Shown here piece after piece: positions 1 to 8,492 of a stretch of 64,000 nucleotides of DNA (position 1 is its first letter; every line of letters begins with the position of its first letter). The stretch covers positions 186,001 through 250,000 of the forward strand of contig CALXPQ010000002.1 of the NCBI GenBank assembly GCA_944390485.1, given 5' to 3'. A program made the translations under genes and the position numbers. The notes beneath the pieces were generated by a model. The model made no database searches. It was not told where the DNA came from and was given only the letters and a program-made list of their open reading frames with translations. This DNA is from Veillonellales bacterium. Lineage in GTDB: Bacteria; Bacillota; Negativicutes; Veillonellales; Dialisteraceae.

Positions 1-258
1 CTCGCCGCCGCCCGGCAGGACGAGACGCCGCCGCTCCCGGCGCAGGTGCCCGCGAAGCAGCGCCGCGTCCTCCGCCGGCTCCGGCAGGGCCTCACCTACA
101 AGGAGATCGGCGAAGTCCTCGGCATCAGCCCGCGCACCGTCCGCTATTACGTGAGCGAGCTCATCCACCGCTTCCACGTGGAGAACAAAGCCCAGCTCCT
201 CGCCGCCAGCCGCGGGCTCGACGAGATCGCGGACGAAGAAAAGGAGGAAACCCCATGA
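1..258 (+). CDS. LuxR-type HTH transcriptional regulator, 5' end outside window
   Basis: Only the C-terminal DNA-binding part is present. The frame is open from base 1, and the GTG at 46 has no ribosome binding site, so the gene most likely starts outside the window. A GerE/LuxR helix-turn-helix is clear: TYKEIGEVLGISPRTVRYYV, followed by a dimerisation-type helix and the VENKAQLL motif typical of the family. The TGA overlaps the ATG of the next gene (ATGA). The next gene encodes a paralogue with the same PRTVRYYV recognition helix, so this is a tandem regulator pair, probably co-transcribed. The sensor domain is not visible, so the signal is unknown. Confidence 0.8.
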   Translation, partial: LAAARQDETPPLPAQVPAKQRRVLRRLRQGLTYKEIGEVLGISPRTVRYYVSELIHRFHVENKAQLLAASRGLDEIADEEKEETP

Positions 259-951
259 AACTGCTCATCTTCTGCCGCCGGGCGAAAGAGCTCGCCCGCC
301 GCGTCCTGCACGGCTGGTACGAAAAATCCCTCACCGTGGAAGACCTCCTCGCCGAAGCCGACGGGGGCCGCTTCACCTGGATCGGCGCGGGCGCGGAGCG
401 CGCCGGCTGCTGCGCCGCCGGGCCCGGCCTCCTCGACATGCAGCGCGCGCAGGACGAGCTGCCCGCCCTCACCGTGGAGGAGGAGATCTGGCACTTCCAG
501 CCCCTCGCGCCGGACGCGGGCCTCGTCTTCGGCCGCTTCCGCCTCGCCACCGCCCCGGAGAGCGGCCTCGTCCTCAGTGAGCAGCAGCGCGCCACCTTCC
601 TCTTCCGCGCCGAAGGGAACGCCGTGCGCCTCTGCCACGTGCACATCTCCAGCCCCGCCGGCCGGAAGCGCCGCACCCTCTACGCCTTCGAAGAGCCCGC
701 CGTCCGCCGGGACTACATGGGCGAGCTCGCCGCCCGCCGCCTCGGCGACCGCTTCCCCGAGCTCACGAAGCGGCAGGTGAAAGTGCTCTGCTTCCTCATG
801 CAGGGCCTGCCCTATAAAGACATCGCCGATGCCATGAACATCACGCCCCGCACCGTCCGCTACTACGTCACCGAGATCGAGCGCCGCCTCCGGGTGGAGA
901 ACCGCACACTCCTCATTGAGAAAGTCCTGCAGCGGAACACGGGGGGGGTGA
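255..951 (+). CDS. LuxR-type HTH regulator ending at a G8 homopolymer
   Basis: Starts at ATG 255 with an AAGGAGG SD at 241-247. The N-terminal ~170 residues look like a sensor domain; the LCHVHISSP segment recalls SnoaL/NTF2-like domains (inference). Residues ~175-230 are a GerE helix-turn-helix (YKDIADAMNITPRTVRYYV). As sequenced, eight Gs (941-948) keep the frame open past the natural end, through a terminator and into the adhesin, giving a 1484-codon frame. With seven Gs the frame meets tandem stops TGA TAA at 949-954 and gives 231 residues. I annotate that end. The G8 is either a sequencing or assembly indel or a slippery phase-variation tract. The protein may regulate the adhesin downstream. 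Confidence 0.75.
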
Positions 952-954
952 TAA
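941..954 (+). repeat. G8 homopolymer abutting tandem stop codons TGA TAA
   Basis: Eight consecutive Gs at 941-948 are followed directly by TGATAA. Removing one G puts both stops in frame with the upstream regulator. Such a tract can slip during replication, and it is also a common place for sequencing errors. Confidence 0.85.
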
Positions 955-976
955 GTATCTATGGGTATGTGCGGCA

Positions 977-1001
977 GAAGACCCTGCGCGGGTCTTTTTT
1001 T
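977..1001 (+). terminator. Intrinsic terminator after the LuxR pair
   Basis: Stem AGACCC/GGGTCT (979-984 / 990-995) with loop TGCGC, followed by a T tract to 1001. It separates the regulator transcript from the adhesin, which argues that the two are not one protein. Confidence 0.85.
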
Positions 1002-1064
1002 GTGTTCGCCTTTCCCGGCGGCGCAGGCGTCTTGGACCGGCACAGCCGGCGTGCCCCGCTTTGG

Positions 1065-1094
1065 TTTAGAGGCGTCATAAAGAAAATCTATACT
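1065..1094 (+). promoter_or_regulatory. Possible adhesin promoter
   Basis: TATACT at 1089-1094 is a fair -10, with a weak -35 (TTTAGA, 1065-1070) at 18 bp. A second possible -10, TACAAT, lies at 1149-1154 without a good -35. The AAGAAGGAGG SD sits just before the ATG at 1209. Confidence 0.35.
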
Positions 1095-1208
1095 GGCACT
1101 TCCGGCACGGCTGTCGAAAGAGAGGTAAAGAAAAACGACAGGAATTCATACAATCTTTATAGATTCATAGTTGTTTCGTGGCAAACAACAAAAGAAGGAG
1201 GAATTTGT

Positions 1209-4200
1209 ATGAATCAGATTTATAAAGTCGTCTGGAGCAAGGCGCGTCATCAGTATGTCGTCGCTTCGGAACTGGCAAAGAGCGTCACGAAAGGCGCAGG
1301 CAGCCGCGCGGGCAAAGCGGCCGCCGCCGTCCTCGCCGCTGTCGTCCTCACCGCGGGAGCAGGGATGACTGCGCAGGCAAAAGAGGTCACATTAAATGGG
1401 AGTGCCGATGTGCGGGCAACCGGATATGGATGGGGCGTAATTGTTGCCGAAACGACAGGGTCTGCAAATGCTACGTTGACTACTGATGCTGTTAAAACTG
1501 TGATAGAGGACGAGACTCTTGATTTGGGCACCGGGACGCTGACTGCAAGTGAATTAAAAGTAGGAACAGAAAGCGTCCTCACGGATTCTGATAAGACGGA
1601 AATAACAACGCAGATGAAAGCTGGCGATACTGAAGCGCTGGCGACAGCAAATGCCTATACGGATGAGCAAACAAAAGGCGTCGTGAAATGGGATAAAGAC
1701 AATTCCGAAGACGGCTACAAAGAAGGCACCATCGAGGGCGTAGAATTCGGAGGGCATGGAGCACTGACAGCGGGTACACTTACCGCGACGGAATATCAGA
1801 ATGCGAATGGAACTTTTACCGTTAATGGAAACGGGAAAATCACGGCAAGTGCAATTAACTCTCCCACCGATAAATTTTACGTAGATGAAAATGGTAATGC
1901 AGAATTCGAGGGATGGATGACCATCGGCAGCGAGCTGACTGTTAATGGCAATGAAAGAGTTCATGGCCAGATGACAGCGGATGGGTATCATATTACACAG
2001 GGAACTGGTGATGAAGCATACGACGTCTTTTCTGTCAATGATAGCGGCAAACTGTCTGCTGCAACGCTGAGCAATAACAACGACACGTTCACCGTCGACG
2101 AAAACGGCAACCTGAAAGCGGCCGGAGGCATCGTTTCCGGGTCGGTTGCGGAAGGGTCTGTCCACTCCATGGCTCTCGGCGAAGGGGCCCGGGTAGCGAA
2201 GGACAGCGATTTCGCGCTGGCGATTGGCTATAATGCACGGGCTTCACATGACAATGCGCTCGCGGTGGGACATTCCGCCGCAGCAGGTTCTGAAGGATCG
2301 GTGGCTATCGGCAATAGTGCTTATGCCAATTATGGCCTGAATGCCATTGCACTGGGGAATCATACACGCGTCACCGGGACGGCGGCCGTAGCGGTCGGCG
2401 AAGGCAGCAAAGCTGCCGGCGATGAAGCGGCCGCATTCGGTGCAGGCAGCAATGCAGCGGCGGATCATTCCGTGGCACTCGGCGCGGGCACTATCGCGGA
2501 TGAAGAAAATACGGTAGCCGTGGGCGGCCGTCAGCTCACGCAGCTGGCGAATGCGGACTTCGTGGCAGGCTCTACCGACGCGGTCACCGCCGGCCAGCTT
2601 TATGCGGCGGGCATCGTGCCGGGGACGGTTAAAGATGGCAGTAAATATGCGATTGCTCTGGGCATGAGCTCTGTGGCAGCAAAAGAGAACTCTATTGCAA
2701 TGGGATATAAGGCAACGGCAGGTAGCTATGGTTCCATAGCTATTGGCGAAAATGCTAAAGTCAGCAATGCAATTGAATCCATGGCATTGGGTCAAGATTC
2801 TTATGTTTATGCAGCAAATGCGGTCGCCCTCGGTGCAGGCAGCATAGCAGATGAGGCGGATACTGTATCTGTCGGCCGTAAAGGGGAGGAACGGAAAATC
2901 ACCAATGTAGCAGATGGTGTGTATGCTCATGATGCTGTCAATATGTCGCAGTTGGAGGCGCTGAGTTCCGATGTGGACACGAAAACAGCGGGCGTCGTGA
3001 AGTGGGATGAAGACGATTCCGAAGACGGCTATAAGGAAGGCACGCTCAAAGGCGTAGAATTCAAAGGAGACGGAGACCTTGCCGTCAAAGACCTTACCGC
3101 AGATACGATTTCCGCGGCGGAGGGACGCTTCACTGTAGATGAATACGGCAATATCGCCGCACACACTTATGGCGGTTCTGATGGTGAAGGTCATGATATG
3201 CCCTATTACTATTTCAATATGGATCAGAATGAAGGTATTTCCTTCGGCTATACCACTGGCGCATCTCTGAACGTAAGTGAGAATGGAACGACCTTCACTT
3301 ATGGCGATCAGTCTACAGTTATCAACGGCAATACTATTGATACGGGGACTGCCACGGCGGACAAGGTTATCGCAGGCGGCATGTATGTAGGGTCGGAGAG
3401 CGACGGAAATGCGGTGGTGACGAAAGACCAGCTGACCGGCACTGTAAGTACAGCTACCGAAGGCATGGTCCAGTGGGATAAGGACGACAACGGCAATCTC
3501 ACGAACAGCATCAACGGCGTCGGCCTCGAAGACGGCAAGATTACCGCGGAGAAGGGCGGCACCATCGGCGGCGTAGAGTTCACCGGGGATGGCGACTTGT
3601 CGACAACGGGGGATATCACTGGCGGTACGGTCACCGGCGGCACCATCACGGCGACCGACAACCTGATTATCGGGACCGGCGAGGGTGCTATCAATGTGGG
3701 CGACAAGCTCGATGCGATAGATGATTCCATTAAGACTGTGAGCGGCGATGTGTCCACCATCAAGACAGATGTCGAAGGTGTGAAGACGGAAATCGGCGTG
3801 AATCCGGACGGCACCTACAAGACCATTGAGAATGGGGCCGCAGATGTTATTTCCGGCATCAACCAGAACACAACAGACATCTCCGGAATCAAAGACCAGA
3901 TCGGTGCGGCGGATGAAGCAGGGCTTGGTCTGACGAATAAGGGCGGCGAAGCCGGTACACTCGTAGGCGGAATCAATGCCAATACGACAGCCATCGACAA
4001 GAACAAGACGGCCATCTCCGGCATCCAGAGCCAGATCGGAACCGGTACAGTGACGGCGACCGGCGCGGACGGCAAGACGTATGCGAATATCACGGAAGCT
4101 GTGAATGGAAACAACGAGATGATTCATCAGAATACCGCAGCCATTCAGCAGCAGGGACAGGCCATCGATTCGCTGGGCCATCGCATGAGCGACCTCGGAG

Positions 4201-4709
4201 AAGAAGTGGACGATGTGGGCGCGATCTCCGCAGCCCTCGCCGGCCTCCATCCGCTGGACTACGACGGCACGGGTTCGAAGTTCCAGATTTCCGCGGCGAT
4301 GGGCACCTATGACGGCACGCAGGCCGCGGCCATCGGCGGCTTCTATCACTTCAACGAAGACGTGATGCTCTCTCTCGCAGGCTCGACGGTCTTCGAAGAC
4401 AGCCACAAGACGGCGGCCAATGTGGGCGTGACTTTCCGCGTCGGCCCCGGCGGCTCTGAAAAGAAAGCCGCTCCGGAAGACGTGATGGCGAAACTGGAAG
4501 CCATGGAGCAGAAGATGCAGGCCATGGACGAGAAGATCGCCGCACTGGAAGCGGAGAATCAGCAGCTCAAAGGCGAAGCTCCCGCAGCAGAAGCGGTAGA
4601 AGCTCCTGCGGAAGAAGCTGCTCCGGCTGCGGAAGCAGCAGAAGCTGTGGAAGCTCCGGCAGCTCCGGCAGCAGAAACCGCAGAAGCGGCTCCGGCAGAA
4701 GCAGAATAA
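1209..4709 (+). CDS. YadA-type trimeric autotransporter adhesin
   Basis: 1166 residues from ATG 1209 (SD AAGAAGGAGG). Residues 1-30 are an extended signal peptide region (MNQIYKVVWSKARHQYVVAS). A hydrophobic core follows, with probable cleavage after AQA at residue 57. The passenger carries YadA/Hep_Hag head repeats (SMALGEGA, NALAVGHSA, AIALGNH, SIAMGYKA types, ~315-560) and neck motifs (ITNVADGVYAHDAVNMSQL, DFVAGSTDAVTAGQLY). A long stalk with repeated GVVKWD modules leads to a YadA anchor at about 1010-1078. Unusually, 88 residues follow the anchor: a coiled coil (~1089-1122) and an Ala/Pro/Glu-rich tail. Type Vc secretion places it on the outer membrane. It is probably involved in adhesion or aggregation; the ligand cannot be predicted. 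By eye its G+C is lower than that of neighbouring genes. Confidence 0.93.
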   Translation: MNQIYKVVWSKARHQYVVASELAKSVTKGAGSRAGKAAAAVLAAVVLTAGAGMTAQAKEVTLNGSADVRATGYGWGVIVAETTGSANATLTTDAVKTVIEDETLDLGTGTLTASELKVGTESVLTDSDKTEITTQMKAGDTEALATANAYTDEQTKGVVKWDKDNSEDGYKEGTIEGVEFGGHGALTAGTLTATEYQNANGTFTVNGNGKITASAINSPTDKFYVDENGNAEFEGWMTIGSELTVNGNERVHGQMTADGYHITQGTGDEAYDVFSVNDSGKLSAATLSNNNDTFTVDENGNLKAAGGIVSGSVAEGSVHSMALGEGARVAKDSDFALAIGYNARASHDNALAVGHSAAAGSEGSVAIGNSAYANYGLNAIALGNHTRVTGTAAVAVGEGSKAAGDEAAAFGAGSNAAADHSVALGAGTIADEENTVAVGGRQLTQLANADFVAGSTDAVTAGQLYAAGIVPGTVKDGSKYAIALGMSSVAAKENSIAMGYKATAGSYGSIAIGENAKVSNAIESMALGQDSYVYAANAVALGAGSIADEADTVSVGRKGEERKITNVADGVYAHDAVNMSQLEALSSDVDTKTAGVVKWDEDDSEDGYKEGTLKGVEFKGDGDLAVKDLTADTISAAEGRFTVDEYGNIAAHTYGGSDGEGHDMPYYYFNMDQNEGISFGYTTGASLNVSENGTTFTYGDQSTVINGNTIDTGTATADKVIAGGMYVGSESDGNAVVTKDQLTGTVSTATEGMVQWDKDDNGNLTNSINGVGLEDGKITAEKGGTIGGVEFTGDGDLSTTGDITGGTVTGGTITATDNLIIGTGEGAINVGDKLDAIDDSIKTVSGDVSTIKTDVEGVKTEIGVNPDGTYKTIENGAADVISGINQNTTDISGIKDQIGAADEAGLGLTNKGGEAGTLVGGINANTTAIDKNKTAISGIQSQIGTGTVTATGADGKTYANITEAVNGNNEMIHQNTAAIQQQGQAIDSLGHRMSDLGEEVDDVGAISAALAGLHPLDYDGTGSKFQISAAMGTYDGTQAAAIGGFYHFNEDVMLSLAGSTVFEDSHKTAANVGVTFRVGPGGSEKKAAPEDVMAKLEAMEQKMQAMDEKIAALEAENQQLKGEAPAAEAVEAPAEEAAPAAEAAEAVEAPAAPAAETAEAAPAEAE
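1677..1748 (+). repeat. Adhesin stalk module, copy 1 (partner at 2991-3062)
   Basis: A 72-base segment encoding GVVKWDKDNSEDGYKEGT and onward recurs at 2991-3062 with few changes (GVVKWDEDDSEDGYKEGT). A decayed third copy lies near 3459-3533 (GMVQWDKDDNG). The spacing suggests duplication of head/stalk units. Confidence 0.85.
2991..3062 (+). repeat. Adhesin stalk module, copy 2
   Basis: Same length as and near-identical to 1677-1748, in the same reading frame. It follows a neck motif ending NMSQLEAL, as expected for the start of a new stalk section. Confidence 0.85.
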
Positions 4710-4734
4710 TCTTTTCCTTTTTCGGAATCCGGAA

Positions 4735-4760
4735 AGCAGAGGCGAAAGCCTCTGCTTTTT
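4735..4760 (+). terminator. Intrinsic terminator after the adhesin gene
   Basis: Perfect 9-bp stem AGCAGAGGC/GCCTCTGCT with a GAAA tetraloop (4744-4747) and a T run. Confidence 0.93.
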
Positions 4761-4807
4761 GCGTGGGCGGGCGGGCCGTTTCCCCGCCGGACGGAAAGGG
4801 GAAGTCA

Positions 4808-4816
4808 TGATATAAT
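4808..4816 (+). promoter_or_regulatory. Extended -10 promoter of fhs
   Basis: TGA-TATAAT matches the extended -10 consensus TGnTATAAT. No recognisable -35 lies 17 bp upstream. Confidence 0.6.
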
Positions 4817-4877
4817 AAAGAAAATAGAAGCATGCGGGGGAGGTCCGCACTTTTGACTGGAAAAAAGGAGGAATGAC

Positions 4878-6545
4878 ATGCTTAGCGATATCGAAATTGC
4901 GCAGAAGGCAGAACTCAGACCGATCGGGGAGATCGCGGAGAAGGTGGGCATCCGTCCGGAGGAGCTGGAGCAGTACGGCCCGTACAAGGCGAAGGTGTCG
5001 CTCGCGCTGACGAAGCGGGTGCAGAGCGAGCCGGAGGGGAAGCTCATCCTCGTGACGGCCATCTCCCCCACGCCGGCGGGCGAGGGGAAGACCACCACCA
5101 CGGTGGGCCTCGGGCAGGCGCTGGCACAGCTCGGCAAAAAGGTCATGATCTGCCTCCGCGAGCCGTCCCTCGGCCCGTGCATGGGCGTGAAGGGCGGCGC
5201 GGCCGGCGGCGGCTATTCGCAGGTGGTGCCCATGGAGGACATCAACCTCCATTTCACCGGCGACATCCACGCGGTGACTACGGCGCACAATCTGCTCTCG
5301 GCGATGCTGGACAACCACATCCAGCAGGGGAACGCGCTCGGCATCGACCCGCGGCGCGTGGTGTGGGGCCGCGTGCTGGACATGAATGACCGCGTGCTCC
5401 GCCAGATCGTGGTGGGCCTTGGCGGCAAGGCAAACGGCGTGCCCCGCGAGGACAGCTTCCAGATCTCGGTGGCGTCGGAGGTCATGGCCATCCTGTGCCT
5501 GGCGAAGGATATCTCGGACCTGAAAGCGCGCCTCGCCCGGATCATCGTGGCGTATACCTACGAGGGCAGGCCGGTCACGGCGGGGGACATCCACGCGCAG
5601 GGCGCGATGGCGGCGCTCCTGAAGGACGCGCTGAAGCCGAATCTGGTGCAGACGCTGGAGCATGTGCCGGCCTTCATCCACGGCGGGCCTTTCGCGAACA
5701 TCGCCCACGGATGCAATACGATGCTCGCCACGAAGACGGCGCTCCATCTGGCGGACTACGTGGTGACAGAAGCGGGCTTCGGCGCGGATCTCGGCGCGGA
5801 GAAGTTCCTCGACATCAAGTGCCGCTTCGGTCATCTGAAACCGGCGGCGGCGGTGCTGGTGGCGACCATCCGCGCGCTGAAAATGCACGGCGGCCGCCCG
5901 AAGAACGCTCTCACGGAGTCCGACCCGGAGGCGGTGCGGCGCGGCCTGCCGAATCTGCTCCGGCACATCGCGAATTTGAAGAAGTTCGGCCTGCCCGTGG
6001 TGGTGGCGCTGAACAGGTTCCCCACGGACACGGCGGAGGAGACGGCGGTCGTGGAGGAAGCCTGCCGGGACGCGGGCGTGGCGGTCGCGGAGTCGCGGGT
6101 CTTCACGGACGGCGGCGCGGGCGGCACGGCGCTCGCGGAGGACGTGCTGGCGGCGATCGAGCAGGGCTCGGACTACCGGCCGCTCTATGAGGACGGCCTC
6201 TCGCTCAGGGAGAAGATCGAGACCATCGCGAAGGAAATCTACGGCGCGGGGAGCGTCGCCTACGAGCCGGCAGCGGAGAAGCAGCTCGCCGAGATTGAGG
6301 CCATGGGCTTCGGCTCCATGCCGGTGTGCATGGCGAAGACCCAGATGTCCTTCACGGACGACCCGTCGAAGATGGGCGCGCCGTCGGGATTCACGCTCCA
6401 CGTGCGGGAGGCGCGGGTGTCCGCGGGCGCGGGCTTCGTGGTGGTGCTGAACGGCAAGATCATGACCATGCCGGGCCTGCCGAAGCATCCCGCGGCGGAA
6501 AATATCGACGTGGACGACGAAGGCAATATCACCGGACTTTTCTGA
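4878..6545 (+). CDS. fhs: Formate--tetrahydrofolate ligase
   Basis: 555 residues, the usual length of this cytoplasmic enzyme, which joins formate to THF using ATP to make 10-formyl-THF. The ATP-binding loop [11 protein letters not shown] is at 65-75. The family signatures [20 protein letters not shown] and [13 protein letters not shown] follow. The start has the SD AAAGGAGG. It has its own extended -10 promoter and is followed by a terminator and then folD, so the two are neighbours in one pathway with partly separate transcription. The product feeds PurN and PurH, whose genes are at the far end of the window. Confidence 0.97.
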   Translation: MLSDIEIAQKAELRPIGEIAEKVGIRPEELEQYGPYKAKVSLALTKRVQSEPEGKLILVTAISPTPAGEGKTTTTVGLGQALAQLGKKVMICLREPSLGPCMGVKGGAAGGGYSQVVPMEDINLHFTGDIHAVTTAHNLLSAMLDNHIQQGNALGIDPRRVVWGRVLDMNDRVLRQIVVGLGGKANGVPREDSFQISVASEVMAILCLAKDISDLKARLARIIVAYTYEGRPVTAGDIHAQGAMAALLKDALKPNLVQTLEHVPAFIHGGPFANIAHGCNTMLATKTALHLADYVVTEAGFGADLGAEKFLDIKCRFGHLKPAAAVLVATIRALKMHGGRPKNALTESDPEAVRRGLPNLLRHIANLKKFGLPVVVALNRFPTDTAEETAVVEEACRDAGVAVAESRVFTDGGAGGTALAEDVLAAIEQGSDYRPLYEDGLSLREKIETIAKEIYGAGSVAYEPAAEKQLAEIEAMGFGSMPVCMAKTQMSFTDDPSKMGAPSGFTLHVREARVSAGAGFVVVLNGKIMTMPGLPKHPAAENIDVDDEGNITGLF

Positions 6546-6555
6546 GTGCAGACGG

Positions 6556-6581
6556 ACCGCCGCTTCCGGGCGGCGGTTTTT
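6556..6581 (+). terminator. Intrinsic terminator between fhs and folD
   Basis: 8-bp stem ACCGCCGC/GCGGCGGT (6556-6563 / 6570-6577), loop TTCCGG, then TTTTT. Confidence 0.8.
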
Positions 6582-6599
6582 GGCGGAGAGGAGACACAT

Positions 6600-7442
6600 A
6601 TGGCACAGATTCTGGACGGCAGGGAAACGGCGGCGGCGCTGGAGCCGGTCTTCCGGGCGCGGCTCGCGGCGCTCCGGGAGGCGGGGCGGGAGGTGACGCT
6701 CGCCATCGTCCTCGCTGGGGACAGCCGGCCTTCGGAGATGTACGCGGCGTTCATGCAGAAGCAGGCCGCGGGCTACGGCATCCCCGTGCGGCTCGTGCGG
6801 GAGCCGGCGGACGTGACGGAGGCGGCGCTCCTCGCGGACATTGAAACGCTGAACGGGGACGACGCGGTGACGGGCATCCTCCTCATGATGCCGCTCCCGG
6901 CGCACATCGACGCGGAGCGCGTGGTGGAGGCCATCGACCCGGATAAGGACATCGACGGGCTCACCACGGCGAACGCGGGCCGGCTCGCCGCGGGGAAGGA
7001 CGGGCTTTTCCCGTGCACCCCGCGGGCGTGCATGGCGATTCTCCGGCATTACGGCATCGACCCGGACGGGAAGCGCGCGGTGGTGCTCGGCCGGTCGAAC
7101 GTGGTGGGCGGCCCCGCGGCGCAGCTCCTCCAGCGGGCGAACGCCACGGTGACGGTGTGCCACTCCCACACGCGTGACACGGCGGCGCTCGCGCGGGAGG
7201 CGGACATCCTCGTGGCGGCCATGGGCCGGCCGGAGACGGTCACGGCAGACATGGTGAAGCCCGGCGCGGTGGTGCTCGACGTGGGCATCAGCCGCGTGGG
7301 CGGCCGGACGGTGGGCGACGTGGCGTACGACGAGGTGGCGCAGGTGGCCGGCGCGGTGACGCCGGTGCCGGGCGGCGTGGGCTCGGTCACGACGGCCATG
7401 GTCATCGAGTCGCTCATCACGGCGGCGGAGCGCCGCGCGTGA
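6600..7442 (+). CDS. folD: FolD-family methylene-THF dehydrogenase (cyclohydrolase residues altered)
   Basis: 280 residues from ATG 6600 (SD GGAGAGGAG). The family normally oxidises 5,10-methylene-THF and hydrolyses methenyl-THF. Family motifs are present: DPDKDIDG with Asp119, PCTPRACMAIL, the nucleotide-binding stretch VVLGRSNVVGGPAAQLL, and TPVPGGVGSVT. Aligning GDSRPSEMYAAFM with the usual GDxxxSxxYxxxK puts Met52 at the catalytic Lys position. GILLMMPLP puts Met96 at the conserved Gln of GILVQLPLP. The PGGVGPMT motif is also changed. In human and E. coli enzymes the Lys and Gln serve the reaction, the Lys especially the cyclohydrolase step. This copy may therefore be dehydrogenase-only or catalytically changed. 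The name is by family only. Confidence 0.88.
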   Translation: MAQILDGRETAAALEPVFRARLAALREAGREVTLAIVLAGDSRPSEMYAAFMQKQAAGYGIPVRLVREPADVTEAALLADIETLNGDDAVTGILLMMPLPAHIDAERVVEAIDPDKDIDGLTTANAGRLAAGKDGLFPCTPRACMAILRHYGIDPDGKRAVVLGRSNVVGGPAAQLLQRANATVTVCHSHTRDTAALAREADILVAAMGRPETVTADMVKPGAVVLDVGISRVGGRTVGDVAYDEVAQVAGAVTPVPGGVGSVTTAMVIESLITAAERRA

Positions 7443-7456
7443 GGTCGGAACGGAAA

Positions 7457-7482
7457 GGGGGCGCGGCGGCGCCCCTTTTTTT
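7457..7482 (+). terminator. Intrinsic terminator after folD
   Basis: Stem GGGGCGC/GCGCCCC (7458-7464 / 7469-7475) followed by seven Ts. Confidence 0.85.
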
Positions 7483-7542
7483 GTGTCTGCCGATTTGTTA
7501 AGATAGGGGAAAACGGATTGGCCGCAGGGCGGAGGAAAGAGC

Positions 7543-8400
7543 ATGGACAATGAGATTGTGGAACAGGTGGGCGTGAAGACGGTGAGCTGGACGGAGCGGG
7601 CGTGGGATCATCTGACGGATTTCGCTCTCGCGAAGGGGCCGGAGGTGCTCGCGGCGCTCGTCATCGCCGCAGTCGGCTACATCATCTGCCGGTGGATCCG
7701 GCGGGTGGTCTTCAACGTGCTCACCCGGAGCAGCGTGGAGGATTCGGCGGTGACCTTCATCACGGAGCTGCTCTATTTCTTCTGCCTCACTATCGTGGCG
7801 GTGATGGTCCTCGGCACGGTGGGCTTCTCCACCACGTCCCTCTCGGCGGCGCTCGGCGGCATCGGCCTCGGCATCGGCCTCGCGCTGAAGGACAAGATCA
7901 GCAACGTGGCCTCGGGCATCTACATCCTCATTTTCAAGCCTTTCAAGGTGGGGGACTTCATCGACGCGGGCGGCGGCACCACGGGCACCGTGGCGGATAT
8001 CCGCATCATGTACACGGAGCTCCAGACCACGGGGAACCAGATGATCATCGTGCCGAATCTCAATATGACGTCCAGCATCATCACGAATTATTCCTATCTG
8101 GACACGCGGAATGTGGAGCTGAATATCGGCGTGGGGTACGGCACGGACCTGCCGGCGTGCATCGAGCTCATGAAAAAGACCATCTGCGAAAGCCCCTACG
8201 TGGTGAACAAGGACACGCTCCCCATCTACGTGAAGGCCTTCGGCGATTCGAGCATCACGATCTACGCCCGGGCGGAGGTGGCGAGGGAAAATTATTTCGC
8301 CGCCATGAACGAGCTGTACATCGCCGTGAAGCAGGCCCTCGACGGGGCGGGCATCGACATCCCCTTCCCGCAGGTGGTGGTGCATCAGGCGAAGGATTGA
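7543..8400 (+). CDS. MscS-family small-conductance mechanosensitive channel
   Basis: 285 residues, matching the MscS core length. Three N-terminal membrane segments are visible (residues ~32-52, ~68-90, ~95-125). The pore-lining TM3 is rich in Gly and Ala (LSAALGGIGLGIGLALKDKI). It is followed by the beta domain (GDFIDAGGGTTGTVADI, NQMIIVPNLNMTSSIITNYS) and a C-terminal alpha/beta region. It acts in the inner membrane, releasing solutes on hypo-osmotic shock. SD GGAGGAAAG precedes ATG 7543. Terminators on both sides suggest a single-gene transcript. Confidence 0.95.
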   Translation: MDNEIVEQVGVKTVSWTERAWDHLTDFALAKGPEVLAALVIAAVGYIICRWIRRVVFNVLTRSSVEDSAVTFITELLYFFCLTIVAVMVLGTVGFSTTSLSAALGGIGLGIGLALKDKISNVASGIYILIFKPFKVGDFIDAGGGTTGTVADIRIMYTELQTTGNQMIIVPNLNMTSSIITNYSYLDTRNVELNIGVGYGTDLPACIELMKKTICESPYVVNKDTLPIYVKAFGDSSITIYARAEVARENYFAAMNELYIAVKQALDGAGIDIPFPQVVVHQAKD

Positions 8401-8414
8401 GCGCGGCGCGGACG

Positions 8415-8436
8415 GCGGCCATGAGGCCGCTTTTTT
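8415..8436 (+). terminator. Intrinsic terminator after mscS
   Basis: GCGGCC/GGCCGC stem (8415-8420 / 8425-8430) with loop ATGA and six Ts. Confidence 0.85.
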
Positions 8437-8492
8437 CCGTCCTGCGGGAGTGCGGGACCGGACGGGAGAGAACTGAGGAAAGGAGAGGTACG

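Noticed and set aside
255-4709. A single 1484-residue protein fusing a LuxR regulator to the adhesin
   Set aside because: A terminator lies between the two, the adhesin has its own SD, ATG and signal peptide, and removing one G from a homopolymer gives a normal stop. The signal peptide would be internal in a fusion.
2244-7550. Very long open frame on the minus strand opposite the adhesin and fhs-folD
   Set aside because: It is opposite well-supported genes, has Arg/His-rich biased composition typical of antisense frames in G+C-rich DNA, and shows no domain.
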